Shown here piece after piece: positions 41,458 through 49,989 of a stretch of DNA of 64,000 bases; position 1 is the stretch's first letter, and each line of letters begins with the position of its first letter. A program made the translations under genes and the position numbers. Under the pieces are notes generated by a model that searched no databases, was not told the origin of the DNA, and worked only from the letters and a program-made list of their open reading frames with translations. The DNA comes from Nitrospina sp052156635 (lineage in GTDB: Bacteria > Nitrospinota > Nitrospinia > Nitrospinales > Nitrospinaceae), in contig NZ_JBQKUO010000001.1 in NCBI RefSeq assembly GCF_052156635.1, positions 682,001 through 746,000 on the forward strand. The letters run 5' to 3'.

Positions 41458-43356
41458 ATGGCCTTCAACCAATCCAGCCCTTCCACCAGACTCATCCAGG
41501 TTCAATGGAACGCTCTGGGGCCGTTGCTCATCACACTTTCGTACGTTTTCATGACGTGGGTCAGCTGGCGTCGCTGGCCCGATGTGATCATGGACTTTGG
41601 CCAGCAGTTGTATGTCCCCTGGATGCTTTCCGAAGGGCAGGTTCTCTATCGTGACGTTGTGTATTTTCACGGCCCCCTGGCATCGTATATCAACGCCGCC
41701 TTATTTACTTTCCTTGGGCCGGGTATGATTCACCTCGCCCTCGCCAACCTGGTTTTGGTTTACGGGTTTTCATTGTTTCTTTTTTACTGGATGAGGCAGA
41801 TCAGCGACTCCATCTGCGCCACCCTCGCCGGTGTCACTTTTGTTCTGGCCTTCGCTTTTGCCTATTATTGGGGAATGGGGCTGCTGAACTTTATCTGTCC
41901 TTATGTTTATGACCTGACCTACGGATTCATGCTGGGGTGCGTCTCCCTTTACCAGTGCGGGCGCTATTTGGAATCCCGCGAACCAGCCCGTCTCCTGGGA
42001 GTCGGGCTTTTGCTGGGACTGGTGTTTTTGACCAAAGCTGAAATGTTTGCCGCCGCTTTTTCCGCCGTTGGGATAACCCTTCTCATGGATTTACGCGGGA
42101 GGGATGAGCCGGTGCGGACAACCCTCCTGAGGATCGTTCTGGTTGTCGGCCCCATCTTTGTGTTTCCTCTCTTTTTCTTTTTCTATTTTGCTTTCAAAAT
42201 GCCGATGGAGGAAGCCGCACATCACCTTTTCAGCCAATGGATTCATGGGCTCAACTTGAATATACATTCTCTGTTTTATTACAGATTTGTTTCGGGCACG
42301 ATGTTTCTGGAGGCCAACCTTCTTAAAATTTCCGTCCATCTTCTGGTATACGCACTCCTGCTGGCATTTCTGATCGGTTTCAATTTGTGGCTGGAGAAAC
42401 GCGGCAAGAACTCACCCCGTGCGGGGCTGTACTTTGGGCTGGCGGTTGCCACGGGACTGATCCTTTTATATCCGCAGATTCCCTGGCGGCATCTTCCACG
42501 GTCCTTTCCGGTCATTCTGGTGATTCTTTGTCTTGGATTGAGCATTTTCCTTATCAAAAACCTCCCTTCCCTCCAGAAAAGAGGACAGCCTCTTTCCTTT
42601 TTCATGCTGGGCGTATTTGCCCTGGTCCTCACCCTGAAAGTGTTTTTCAACTTGAATACATCCCATCTGGGATTTGTACTTGCCCTTCCTGCCACGCTGG
42701 TCATGGTCACCGGGCTTCTACACTTCCTTCCGAAATTAATAGAATCCGGGAACAAAACCGCCTGGGTTTTTCGTTGCGGAACTTACGGGCTGGTTGCGGT
42801 GACGGTACTCATCTGGACCAGCATCTCGTACAACCAATACCAGATCAAAACTTATCCCGTGGGTAGCGGGGCGGACATGATCTATGATTTCCCGCCCAAC
42901 GCGGTTCGTTTTGACGGAACCCCGCTCGACCGGGCGGAGATCCTAAGCCATGCATTGAGTTTTTTGGAAAAAGAAGTGAAGCACAACGAGACCATTTTAT
43001 CCCTGCCCGATTCCATGATGATCAACTACCTGCTCCGCCGCCGGTTCCCCACACGCGACACTATCTTCAATCCCCTGGTGTGGATCATTCGTGGCGATCC
43101 TGCAATGATCCAACTATTGGAGCATCGCCCCCCCGACTATGTGGTATACGTCAACATCGACTTCACCATTTTTGGAAGCCCCGTTTTTGGAAAAGACTAT
43201 GCCAGCGGACTAAAGAATTGGATTGAAGCCCGGTACACTCCCATCCGGCAGTTTGGGGGCACACCGTTTCAAAGTAATCGATTTGGAGTTCAAGTTCTCA
43301 AACTTAAAGATTCGGAAGGAAACTCTAATATTCGGAAGACGCACCCACTTCAGTGA
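41458..43356 (+). CDS. Polytopic GT-C-like membrane protein, tandem paralogue E
   Basis: 632 aa, ATG 4 bases after the stop of D. RRWPDVIMDFGQQLYVPWML, VLYRDVVYFHGPLASYIN, LLNFICPYVYDLTYGFMLG, GLVFLTKAEMFAAA, LPDSMMINYLLRRRFPTRD and PPDYVVYVNIDF. Last of the five; its 3' end overlaps the convergent acyltransferase gene by 32 bp. Function as for A. Confidence 0.62.
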   Translation: MAFNQSSPSTRLIQVQWNALGPLLITLSYVFMTWVSWRRWPDVIMDFGQQLYVPWMLSEGQVLYRDVVYFHGPLASYINAALFTFLGPGMIHLALANLVLVYGFSLFLFYWMRQISDSICATLAGVTFVLAFAFAYYWGMGLLNFICPYVYDLTYGFMLGCVSLYQCGRYLESREPARLLGVGLLLGLVFLTKAEMFAAAFSAVGITLLMDLRGRDEPVRTTLLRIVLVVGPIFVFPLFFFFYFAFKMPMEEAAHHLFSQWIHGLNLNIHSLFYYRFVSGTMFLEANLLKISVHLLVYALLLAFLIGFNLWLEKRGKNSPRAGLYFGLAVATGLILLYPQIPWRHLPRSFPVILVILCLGLSIFLIKNLPSLQKRGQPLSFFMLGVFALVLTLKVFFNLNTSHLGFVLALPATLVMVTGLLHFLPKLIESGNKTAWVFRCGTYGLVAVTVLIWTSISYNQYQIKTYPVGSGADMIYDFPPNAVRFDGTPLDRAEILSHALSFLEKEVKHNETILSLPDSMMINYLLRRRFPTRDTIFNPLVWIIRGDPAMIQLLEHRPPDYVVYVNIDFTIFGSPVFGKDYASGLKNWIEARYTPIRQFGGTPFQSNRFGVQVLKLKDSEGNSNIRKTHPLQ

Positions 43357-44116
43357 TATGGGAGTTGTTTTCCTGGGGGTTTTTGTGGAACGCCTGATAT
43401 AAGAGATCGTGGCTCGCCCGGGAAAGCTCCTGCCTTGTTTTTGCAGGCGGGATCGGGGGAAACACACGGACTTTTGCCCGCAATCCCTTGGACTTCAACA
43501 CCCGGATCATGTGCTCACCCAGAGTTCCCGTCCAACTGGCCACGTAGGGCTCTCCTCCCCCCTCGTAACGGATCAACACCGGAACCACCGGCCTTTTTTC
43601 CTGCACTGCCGCCTCAAATGCGGATGGCTTGAACGGATACACATCATCCCCCTTGGTCACACTGCCCTCTGGAAACCAGGCAACATTGAAGCCATCGCGC
43701 ATGCGCTCCCGGATGCTGTCGATCATGCCCGTCACCTGGTGGCGGCGGCTTCGATCAACAAAAATGGTTTTTCCCAACTGTGCCATCTGCCCCACCACCG
43801 GCCAGCCGTTCACCTCCGCTTTGGAAACAAAAAACAATTTGAAGTTGGCCGCCATCAAAAAAATATCCACTGCCCCCACATGATTGGCAACGATCATCGA
43901 TCCCGGAGGAATATTGAGATCCCCCTCCACGGTATAACTCAGCCCGATAGCAGCACAGGCCCGGCGGCCCCAGAAACGGGCAAACCATCCCACCCACTTG
44001 CAATGAGATTTCTGATTATTACGAAACAAGAGCCACAACACGATGGATGTCAAGAAAGAGAGTACGACCACTGAAGTTATCAGGACAAGGCGATATCCCA
44101 TACGCAGGAAAGGCAT
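43325..44116 (-). CDS. PlsC-type 1-acyl-glycerol-3-phosphate acyltransferase family protein
   Basis: 263 aa with an N-terminal membrane anchor (LVLITSVVVLSFLTSIVLWL). Acyltransferase motif I is NHVGAVD (Asn78-His79-Asp84), and motif III is FPEGS (148-152, usually FPEGT). It would acylate lysophosphatidate or another lipid acceptor at the inner membrane. Nine bases after the SGNH hydrolase gene, the last in the minus-strand operon. Confidence 0.85.
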   Translation of the reverse strand: MPFLRMGYRLVLITSVVVLSFLTSIVLWLLFRNNQKSHCKWVGWFARFWGRRACAAIGLSYTVEGDLNIPPGSMIVANHVGAVDIFLMAANFKLFFVSKAEVNGWPVVGQMAQLGKTIFVDRSRRHQVTGMIDSIRERMRDGFNVAWFPEGSVTKGDDVYPFKPSAFEAAVQEKRPVVPVLIRYEGGGEPYVASWTGTLGEHMIRVLKSKGLRAKVRVFPPIPPAKTRQELSRASHDLLYQAFHKNPQENNSHITEVGASSEY

Positions 44117-44125
44117 AAAATTCCT

Positions 44126-44926
44126 TTAAAACAGGTTTTTGGAGCGACGTATGCATTTAAACATTTCCATGAACACCAGACGGATAAAACAATCCTTGTA
44201 CGAAAGCAGTATTCTGGGAAAACGAATCGGGCGGTGCGGTCGCCTCCCAAATCCGTCAAGCAGACATTCACCTATACGATTCCACACCTCCGCCGAACGG
44301 ACCAACCCAAAATGTACGTGGTCCCATCCCAGGTAGTCGTCCAAAGGGGGAATCAAATGAATGTGAGGGCTTTTATATTCTTTTAAAAAAGCGTTGACCC
44401 GCCGCACCCCGTCTATGGCTTCTTCGCGGGAGATGTGGGATTTGGGGTATAAAAAAGTTCGGATGGGATAGTACACGATTGCAGGCACATTTCCCTCAAA
44501 ATAAACCGGCAGAGTGGTTGCGTAAATTTCCGCATTCAGATTCTCCAACCGCTCAAACAGGTTTTTCATGGTCGCAATCAAGGAGTCTCCATCCATTCCG
44601 TATAACAAATCATTCCCAATATCTGTAATCAGGGCAACCACTCGTTTTCCATCCCGGGCCTGTTTTCCCAATCGTTCGAACAACGGACTTTCGGCAATAG
44701 GCGGGTAAGAAATGTTGAACATCCCTCCCCAGCAACCATAGCCGCGACCCGGCCCACAGGCCGCATAAATTTTCACCGCTTCCGGCTTCAGATTCCTGGT
44801 CAGATAATATGCAAGCGCACTGTAACCCCGGGCCAGGTTGCTGGCTCCGAGCAGTACGCAAACATAAAATTCATTTTCACCAATGAGAGAAATGGAAGGA
44901 GAGGGAATTTCGGGGTCGCCATTCAT
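44126..44926 (-). CDS. SGNH/GDSL-family hydrolase
   Basis: 266 aa. VLLGASNLARG (Ser29 nucleophile, block I), CGPGRGYG (Gly block), TDIGNDLLYG (Asn105) and DHVHFG (Asp202, His205) are the four SGNH blocks. No signal peptide, so probably cytosolic; an esterase/lipase acting on an acyl or acetyl group. The upstream stop overlaps a TTG (TTGA), but ATG 44926, 2 bases later, is preferred; either way coupled translation. Followed closely by a PlsC-type gene. Confidence 0.75.
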   Translation of the reverse strand: MNGDPEIPSPSISLIGENEFYVCVLLGASNLARGYSALAYYLTRNLKPEAVKIYAACGPGRGYGCWGGMFNISYPPIAESPLFERLGKQARDGKRVVALITDIGNDLLYGMDGDSLIATMKNLFERLENLNAEIYATTLPVYFEGNVPAIVYYPIRTFLYPKSHISREEAIDGVRRVNAFLKEYKSPHIHLIPPLDDYLGWDHVHFGLVRSAEVWNRIGECLLDGFGRRPHRPIRFPRILLSYKDCFIRLVFMEMFKCIRRSKNLF

Positions 44927-44928
44927 AA

Positions 44929-45840
44929 TCAAGGGAGCTGAACGCGCATGTTCTTTGGATCCATGCGAAATTCCTTAGGAAGGTCCACCCGGGTGGCCCG
45001 CTTGTCCAGCGACTGATAAAGTTCTTCATAAAATTGAGACAGCTTATTAAAATTGTTTCTGGCGCGGAAATCATTCTTGTTTCTTTCTGCCATCATTCGA
45101 TAGCCCAGCATTTTGCTGATATACGCCTCATACCTGCGTTTCCACCATATTGCCGGCTTCCCCCCCCAGGTGGTCTCCCCCTTTTTTCCCAGCGGGTCGA
45201 GAATCAACGCATCGTCCGTACTGTCCACCCGGACCTGGAAATCACCAAGAAAGCTCATGCCCAGAAGACCGTCAAACCCTTCCCCCAAAAACGGATTCAC
45301 ATTGGCTTCCACATTTTCCACTTTGGCACTTCCAACCTTAAGAGACCGGAGAAGGAGTAAAGGAGAATCCACCATGCCGCCCCCTGTCTGGACCTGCAGC
45401 TTGGGCAAGGCCCCAAGGTTTCGATGCACCTTGCGTCCCAATTCTTCTGAGAGAGTGACGCTGGACGCGCCCGTATCCACAACAAATCTACCCGGTATCC
45501 GGCCGTTGATCATCACATCAACAATATAATTTCCGTTTCCGATGGGAGTCAGTGGAACTACGTGGTTTTTCGAGACGGGCTCCGGAACTTTCAGTTTCAC
45601 AGGATTGGAAGATTCTGGAGGGGCTTCGTAAGTTTGGATTTTCTGTTCTTCCCGGTATTTCAGGGGAATTTTTGAAGGATTGTCGGTAAAGTGCAGTTTG
45701 CCTTTATCGTCGCGCCATTTGTAAATCTTGGCAACCGCATCAGGTGGAGAAAGGCTCATGGCCAGCCATCCGGCCAAAGCCAGGACAGTTGCCAGCACGA
45801 CGCCTGTTCTGGGCTTAATCGAAAGGAATTGGTTTGACAT
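44929..45840 (-). CDS. DUF4124 plus retropepsin-like aspartic protease, exported
   Basis: 303 aa. Signal anchor (VVLATVLALAGWLAMSL), then a DUF4124 module (IYKWRDDKGKLHFTDNPSKI, 39-58) and a retroviral-type aspartic protease domain with RFVVDTGASSVTLS (Asp122) and FDGLLGMSFLGDF. Retropepsin-like bacterial proteins work as dimers at one Asp each. ATG 45840 has GGGAAG before it and overlaps the ftsK 3' end by 26 bp. Substrate unknown; likely periplasmic. Confidence 0.8.
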   Translation of the reverse strand: MSNQFLSIKPRTGVVLATVLALAGWLAMSLSPPDAVAKIYKWRDDKGKLHFTDNPSKIPLKYREEQKIQTYEAPPESSNPVKLKVPEPVSKNHVVPLTPIGNGNYIVDVMINGRIPGRFVVDTGASSVTLSEELGRKVHRNLGALPKLQVQTGGGMVDSPLLLLRSLKVGSAKVENVEANVNPFLGEGFDGLLGMSFLGDFQVRVDSTDDALILDPLGKKGETTWGGKPAIWWKRRYEAYISKMLGYRMMAERNKNDFRARNNFNKLSQFYEELYQSLDKRATRVDLPKEFRMDPKNMRVQLP

Positions 45841-48280
45841 ACACTTCCCGGGGTTTGATGCCGTCGGAGGGCCCCACCACACCTTCGCGCTCCATGATCT
45901 CAATCATACGCGCCGCTCGGTTGTAGCCCACCCGAAGGCGCCGCTGGAGCATGGAAATCGACGCCTGCTTTTCCTTGGCTACGATCGCCACTGCATCGTC
46001 ATACAGCTCGTCAAATTCCTCTTCCTCCTCGGCGCGCTGTTTCTCCGCTTCCACCACTTCCTCAAAAACGTCTTCGCGCAACTCCGCTTCCTTCGGCTGG
46101 TCCTTGATGAATTTCAGGATGCGGTTGATCTCTTCATCGCTCACCATGCAACCGTGTATGCGCTTGAGCCGCGATGTCCCCGGAGGCAGAAACAGCATGT
46201 CTCCCTTACCCAGCAGTTTTTCCGCGCCGACACTGTCCAGAATGGTGCGTGAGTCGACACGCGACGTCACCTGGAACGAAATACGCGCCGGAAAGTTGGC
46301 CTTGATGATGCCTGTCAGTACGTCCACCGACGGCCGTTGCGTCGCCACGATCAAATGAATGCCCGCGGCGCGCGCCATCTGGGCCAGGCGCGTCAGCGAA
46401 TCCTCCACACCCTTCGACGCCACCATCATGAGGTCCGCCAGCTCATCAATGATGATCACGACATAAGGCAGTTTCTGGAGCACCTCCGGTTCGGCTTCCT
46501 TTTCGGTTTCCGCATTTTCATCCATATTCTCTTCGAGAAACGTTTCTTCCACCGGGGCCGTTTTCTTTTTCGCTTTTTTATTTTTTCGTTCCTCTTCCTC
46601 GCGCTGGCGCTCCAGTTTCGTAACAAGTTCGTTGTAGCCGGTGATGTTGCGCACGCCTTTTTCCGCCATCATCTTGTAGCGTCGCTCCATCTCTGCCACC
46701 GCCCACTGCAGGGCCGCCGCGGCCTTTTTCGGATTGGTCACCACCGGCGCTATGAGATGCGGGATACCGTCATACATGGAAAGCTCCAGCATCTTCGGAT
46801 CAATCATGATCATCTTCACTTCCTCCGGATTGGCATTGAGAAGGAGGCTGATGATCATGGAGTTGATGCCGACAGACTTGCCGGACCCGGTCGAGCCCGC
46901 AATCAACAGGTGCGGTACCTGTGCCAGGTCCTGCACCATGGGCACACCAATATTGTCCTTGCCCACCGCCAGGGTGAGCTTCGACGGCGAACTCTGGAAC
47001 GCGTCCGACTGAATGATCTCTTTTATGGGCACCGTGTCGCGTTTCGGGTTCGGCAGTTCAATCCCCACCACCGACTTTCCGGGTACCGGGGCAAGAATGC
47101 GAACACTGGGTGCGCGCATGGCGAGCGCAAGGTCGTCGGTCAAGGACAGGATGCGGCTCACCTTCACCCCTGGCGCGGGTTCGTATTCATAAAGCGTGAT
47201 CACCGGGCCCGGCAGAACCTGCACCACCTTTCCCGCGATGCCGAAGTCCGAAAGCTTGCGCTCGAGGATGGTTGAATTCAGCATGATCTCTTCGCGCAGT
47301 TTTTCCACGTTCTTGATGTGGACGGGCTCGTCCAGAAGATCCACCGGCGGCACACGGTAATCGCCTGTCTCATGCACGAAGGGAAAATCCTCCTGCATCG
47401 CGAACGCGGGTTTTTCTTCCGGCTCCTCATTCTTTTTCTTTTTGGAGCGGGTCGGCGATGGCTCCGGCTGTTTGGAGATCGGGGTCATGATTTCATTCGG
47501 CACAAAAGCCTCGCTGGACACAATGACCGGCTCACTCAGTTTCGGCCGGTTGTCGCGCATGGTTTTGCGGATCATTTTCAGGAACCGCCATAATCCTTTC
47601 GCACCTTCCTGCACCAGCGCAATCAAGGTCCCGCCCAGCGCCAGCAGTTGCGTGCATCCTTTCAGCGCCATGCGGACCGCAAAGCGGAACAGGTTGCCGG
47701 TGCCACGAATCATCGTGTCCATCGGCACGCCCACCATTCCCATGATCGCGATGAACATCATCGTTACCAGCACCAGACGCGCGCCCCACGCATTCAGCCA
47801 CAAGACCAGGTAGGAAGAAATGTATCCTCCCGCCACGCCGCCCGATACGGTAGCATGACCGAAATAAGGATCAGGGTCGAAACTCATGGTGAGCAGGCCG
47901 CACAACACCACCCAGAACAGGAAGCCGAAGCTCAACATGGCGGGCCAGCGGGAAAACTCCCTGCCGCGGATGAGCCCCCAGCTCACGATGAACGTGATCA
48001 ACGGAAACACGAAGGCCCCGGTGCCGAAGGTTTGCACCAAAAGGTCGGCCAGGTACGCACCGACGATCCCACCGTTGTTCTCCACCTCCACCGCCTGGAT
48101 CACCTGGCTGTGAAGAGACGGGTCCTTCGGGGTGTAAGTGAGCAGCGAATACAGCGCGAAGACGGTGAAGCCGATCAGCATCACGCCGAACACATCGCGC
48201 AAGGGGTGCAGGCGCGTGGACGCGGCCGCTTCCTGCGACAGAATTTTCGATTCGGGTTTGTTGTTTTGGGTTCCACTCAT
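45815..48280 (-). CDS. ftsK: DNA translocase FtsK
   Basis: 821 aa. Four N-terminal helices (about 25-190) anchor it at the division septum, a Lys/Glu-rich linker follows, then the motor domain with Walker A LIAGSTGSGKSVG (Lys468) and Walker B VVIIIDELADLMM, and a C-terminal winged-helix gamma domain (QRRLRVGYNRAARMIEIMER) that reads KOPS sites. It pumps chromosome DNA for XerCD resolution. The motor carries a ~35-residue Lys/Glu insertion around 575-610. Start overlaps the nadB stop by 4 bases. Confidence 0.95.
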   Translation of the reverse strand: MSGTQNNKPESKILSQEAAASTRLHPLRDVFGVMLIGFTVFALYSLLTYTPKDPSLHSQVIQAVEVENNGGIVGAYLADLLVQTFGTGAFVFPLITFIVSWGLIRGREFSRWPAMLSFGFLFWVVLCGLLTMSFDPDPYFGHATVSGGVAGGYISSYLVLWLNAWGARLVLVTMMFIAIMGMVGVPMDTMIRGTGNLFRFAVRMALKGCTQLLALGGTLIALVQEGAKGLWRFLKMIRKTMRDNRPKLSEPVIVSSEAFVPNEIMTPISKQPEPSPTRSKKKKNEEPEEKPAFAMQEDFPFVHETGDYRVPPVDLLDEPVHIKNVEKLREEIMLNSTILERKLSDFGIAGKVVQVLPGPVITLYEYEPAPGVKVSRILSLTDDLALAMRAPSVRILAPVPGKSVVGIELPNPKRDTVPIKEIIQSDAFQSSPSKLTLAVGKDNIGVPMVQDLAQVPHLLIAGSTGSGKSVGINSMIISLLLNANPEEVKMIMIDPKMLELSMYDGIPHLIAPVVTNPKKAAAALQWAVAEMERRYKMMAEKGVRNITGYNELVTKLERQREEEERKNKKAKKKTAPVEETFLEENMDENAETEKEAEPEVLQKLPYVVIIIDELADLMMVASKGVEDSLTRLAQMARAAGIHLIVATQRPSVDVLTGIIKANFPARISFQVTSRVDSRTILDSVGAEKLLGKGDMLFLPPGTSRLKRIHGCMVSDEEINRILKFIKDQPKEAELREDVFEEVVEAEKQRAEEEEEFDELYDDAVAIVAKEKQASISMLQRRLRVGYNRAARMIEIMEREGVVGPSDGIKPREVYVKPIPFD

Positions 48281-49941
48281 GACGGGTTGGCTCGTTTCCG
48301 GGTTCGTGTTTGGCTCAACAGACGCTGGGTCGTGTCCTGCAACAACGTCTCCACCGGCAACCGGGTCTCGTCCGGTTCGGGGTAATCCAGGTTGTAATGC
48401 AGGCCCCTGCTTTCCTTGCGCTTCAACGCGCCTTCAATGATCAGGCGCGCGGTGATGGCGATGTTGCGCAACTCCAGCGTGTCCCTGGTGATATTGAAAC
48501 TCCAGTAATATTCCTGAATCTCCTCCAGCAACATGGAGATGCGGCGGTGCGCCCGGTGCAGGCGCTTGTCCGTGCGCACGATGCCCACGTAGTTCCACAT
48601 GAGGCGGCGGATTTCATCCCAGTTGTGCGACACCACGACCGACTCGTCGCTCTCAACGGCGTCGCCCGGGTCCCACTCCGGAATCTCTTCCTGCAACGCG
48701 TTCCTCTCCTGCGACTCCGCAAGCAACTCCCGCGCCTTGAAAACCGCACGGTGCGACAGCACCAGCCCTTCCAGCAACGAATTGCTCGCCAGCCGGTTGG
48801 CCCCGTGCAGGCCGGAATACCCGACCTCGCCCGAGACGAACAGGCGGCGGATGTTGGTCTGGCCGTTGAGGTCGGCGATCACCCCGCCGCACATGTAATG
48901 CGCCGCCGGAACCACCGGCAGGGGTTCGCGCGTCATGTCGAACCCGAAATCCATGCAGGTCTTGTAAATGTTCGGGAACCGTTCGCGCGTCAGGTAACCC
49001 TCGAGATGCGTCACATCGAGGTACACACAGTCGTCGCCGCTCTTTTTCATTTCGTAGTCGATGGCGCGCGCCACCACATCGCGTGGCGCAAGGCATCCAA
49101 GCGGGTGGTACTTTTCCATGAAAGTCTCACCGTTCTTGAGGCGCAGGATGCCGCCTTCCCCGCGCACCGCCTCGGAAATCAAAAACGATTTCGCCTGCGG
49201 GTGAAACAGGCACGTGGGGTGGAACTGGAAGAACTCCATGTTGGCGACCTTCGCCCCCGCGCGGTAGGCCACCGCCACCCCGTCGCCGGTCGCCGTATCC
49301 GGGTTGGAAGTGTAGAGATACACCTTCCCCGCCCCGCCGGTGGCAAGCAGAACACCCTTGCCGAGAAACGTATTCACCTCGCCCGTGTGCTCGTTGAGAG
49401 CGTACAGACCCAGCGCTTCGTCCTCCGCGCTGCCGGGGTTGACGGACGCGTCCAGGTTGGCACGGGTGATCAGGTCCACCGCCATGTGGTAGGTATAGAC
49501 GTCGATGTTCTTCCGGCCCTTGATGGCCTCGATCAGCGTACGCTCGATTTCCCAGCCGGTCATGTCATCGGCGTGCAGGATACGGTGCTTGGAGTGGCCG
49601 CCTTCACGCGTGAGATGATAGGCATCTTCCGGCGTGCGGGTGAAACGCGCACCCAGGTTCACCAGTTCGCGCACCAAAGTGGGACCTTCCTGCACGATGC
49701 AGCGCACCACGTCCTTGCGGCACAGGCCGCGCCCCGCTTCCAGCGTGTCGGCGACGTGCAGGTCAACCGAGTCATCCGCCGCCATGACGGACGCAATGCC
49801 GCCCTGCGCGTACTTGGTCGCCGATTCGTCCAGCGCGTCCTTGGTGATGAGCGCCACCGAACCGAACTCGGAAATTTTGAGGGCGAAAGTGAGCCCGGCA
49901 AGGCCACTGCCCACGACGATGAAATCGCGCGTGATTCTCAT
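48277..49941 (-). CDS. nadB: L-aspartate oxidase
   Basis: 554 aa flavoprotein that oxidises aspartate to iminoaspartate, first step of bacterial NAD synthesis. FAD motif VVGSGLAGLTFA (10-21); YAQGGIASV, THHSKH-like GGHSKHRILHADDMTG, LATGGAGKVYLYTSNP, FFQFHPTCLF and GEVGYSGLHGANRLASNSLLE are conserved NadB/SdhA-family blocks. C-terminal helical domain present. It overlaps ftsK by 4 bases and follows the YfhO gene by 48 bp. nadD, a later enzyme of the same pathway, lies 7.5 kb away. Confidence 0.93.
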   Translation of the reverse strand: MRITRDFIVVGSGLAGLTFALKISEFGSVALITKDALDESATKYAQGGIASVMAADDSVDLHVADTLEAGRGLCRKDVVRCIVQEGPTLVRELVNLGARFTRTPEDAYHLTREGGHSKHRILHADDMTGWEIERTLIEAIKGRKNIDVYTYHMAVDLITRANLDASVNPGSAEDEALGLYALNEHTGEVNTFLGKGVLLATGGAGKVYLYTSNPDTATGDGVAVAYRAGAKVANMEFFQFHPTCLFHPQAKSFLISEAVRGEGGILRLKNGETFMEKYHPLGCLAPRDVVARAIDYEMKKSGDDCVYLDVTHLEGYLTRERFPNIYKTCMDFGFDMTREPLPVVPAAHYMCGGVIADLNGQTNIRRLFVSGEVGYSGLHGANRLASNSLLEGLVLSHRAVFKARELLAESQERNALQEEIPEWDPGDAVESDESVVVSHNWDEIRRLMWNYVGIVRTDKRLHRAHRRISMLLEEIQEYYWSFNITRDTLELRNIAITARLIIEGALKRKESRGLHYNLDYPEPDETRLPVETLLQDTTQRLLSQTRTRKRANPS

Positions 49942-49989
49942 GGAGAAATTGTACCGCCAAAACCCCGAAAAATCAATAAGATGTTGATT

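Noticed and set aside
33985..43356. Direct DNA repeats or a transposon as the origin of the five paralogues
   Set aside because: The similarity is at protein level; no long identical DNA stretches, terminal inverted repeats or transposase were seen.
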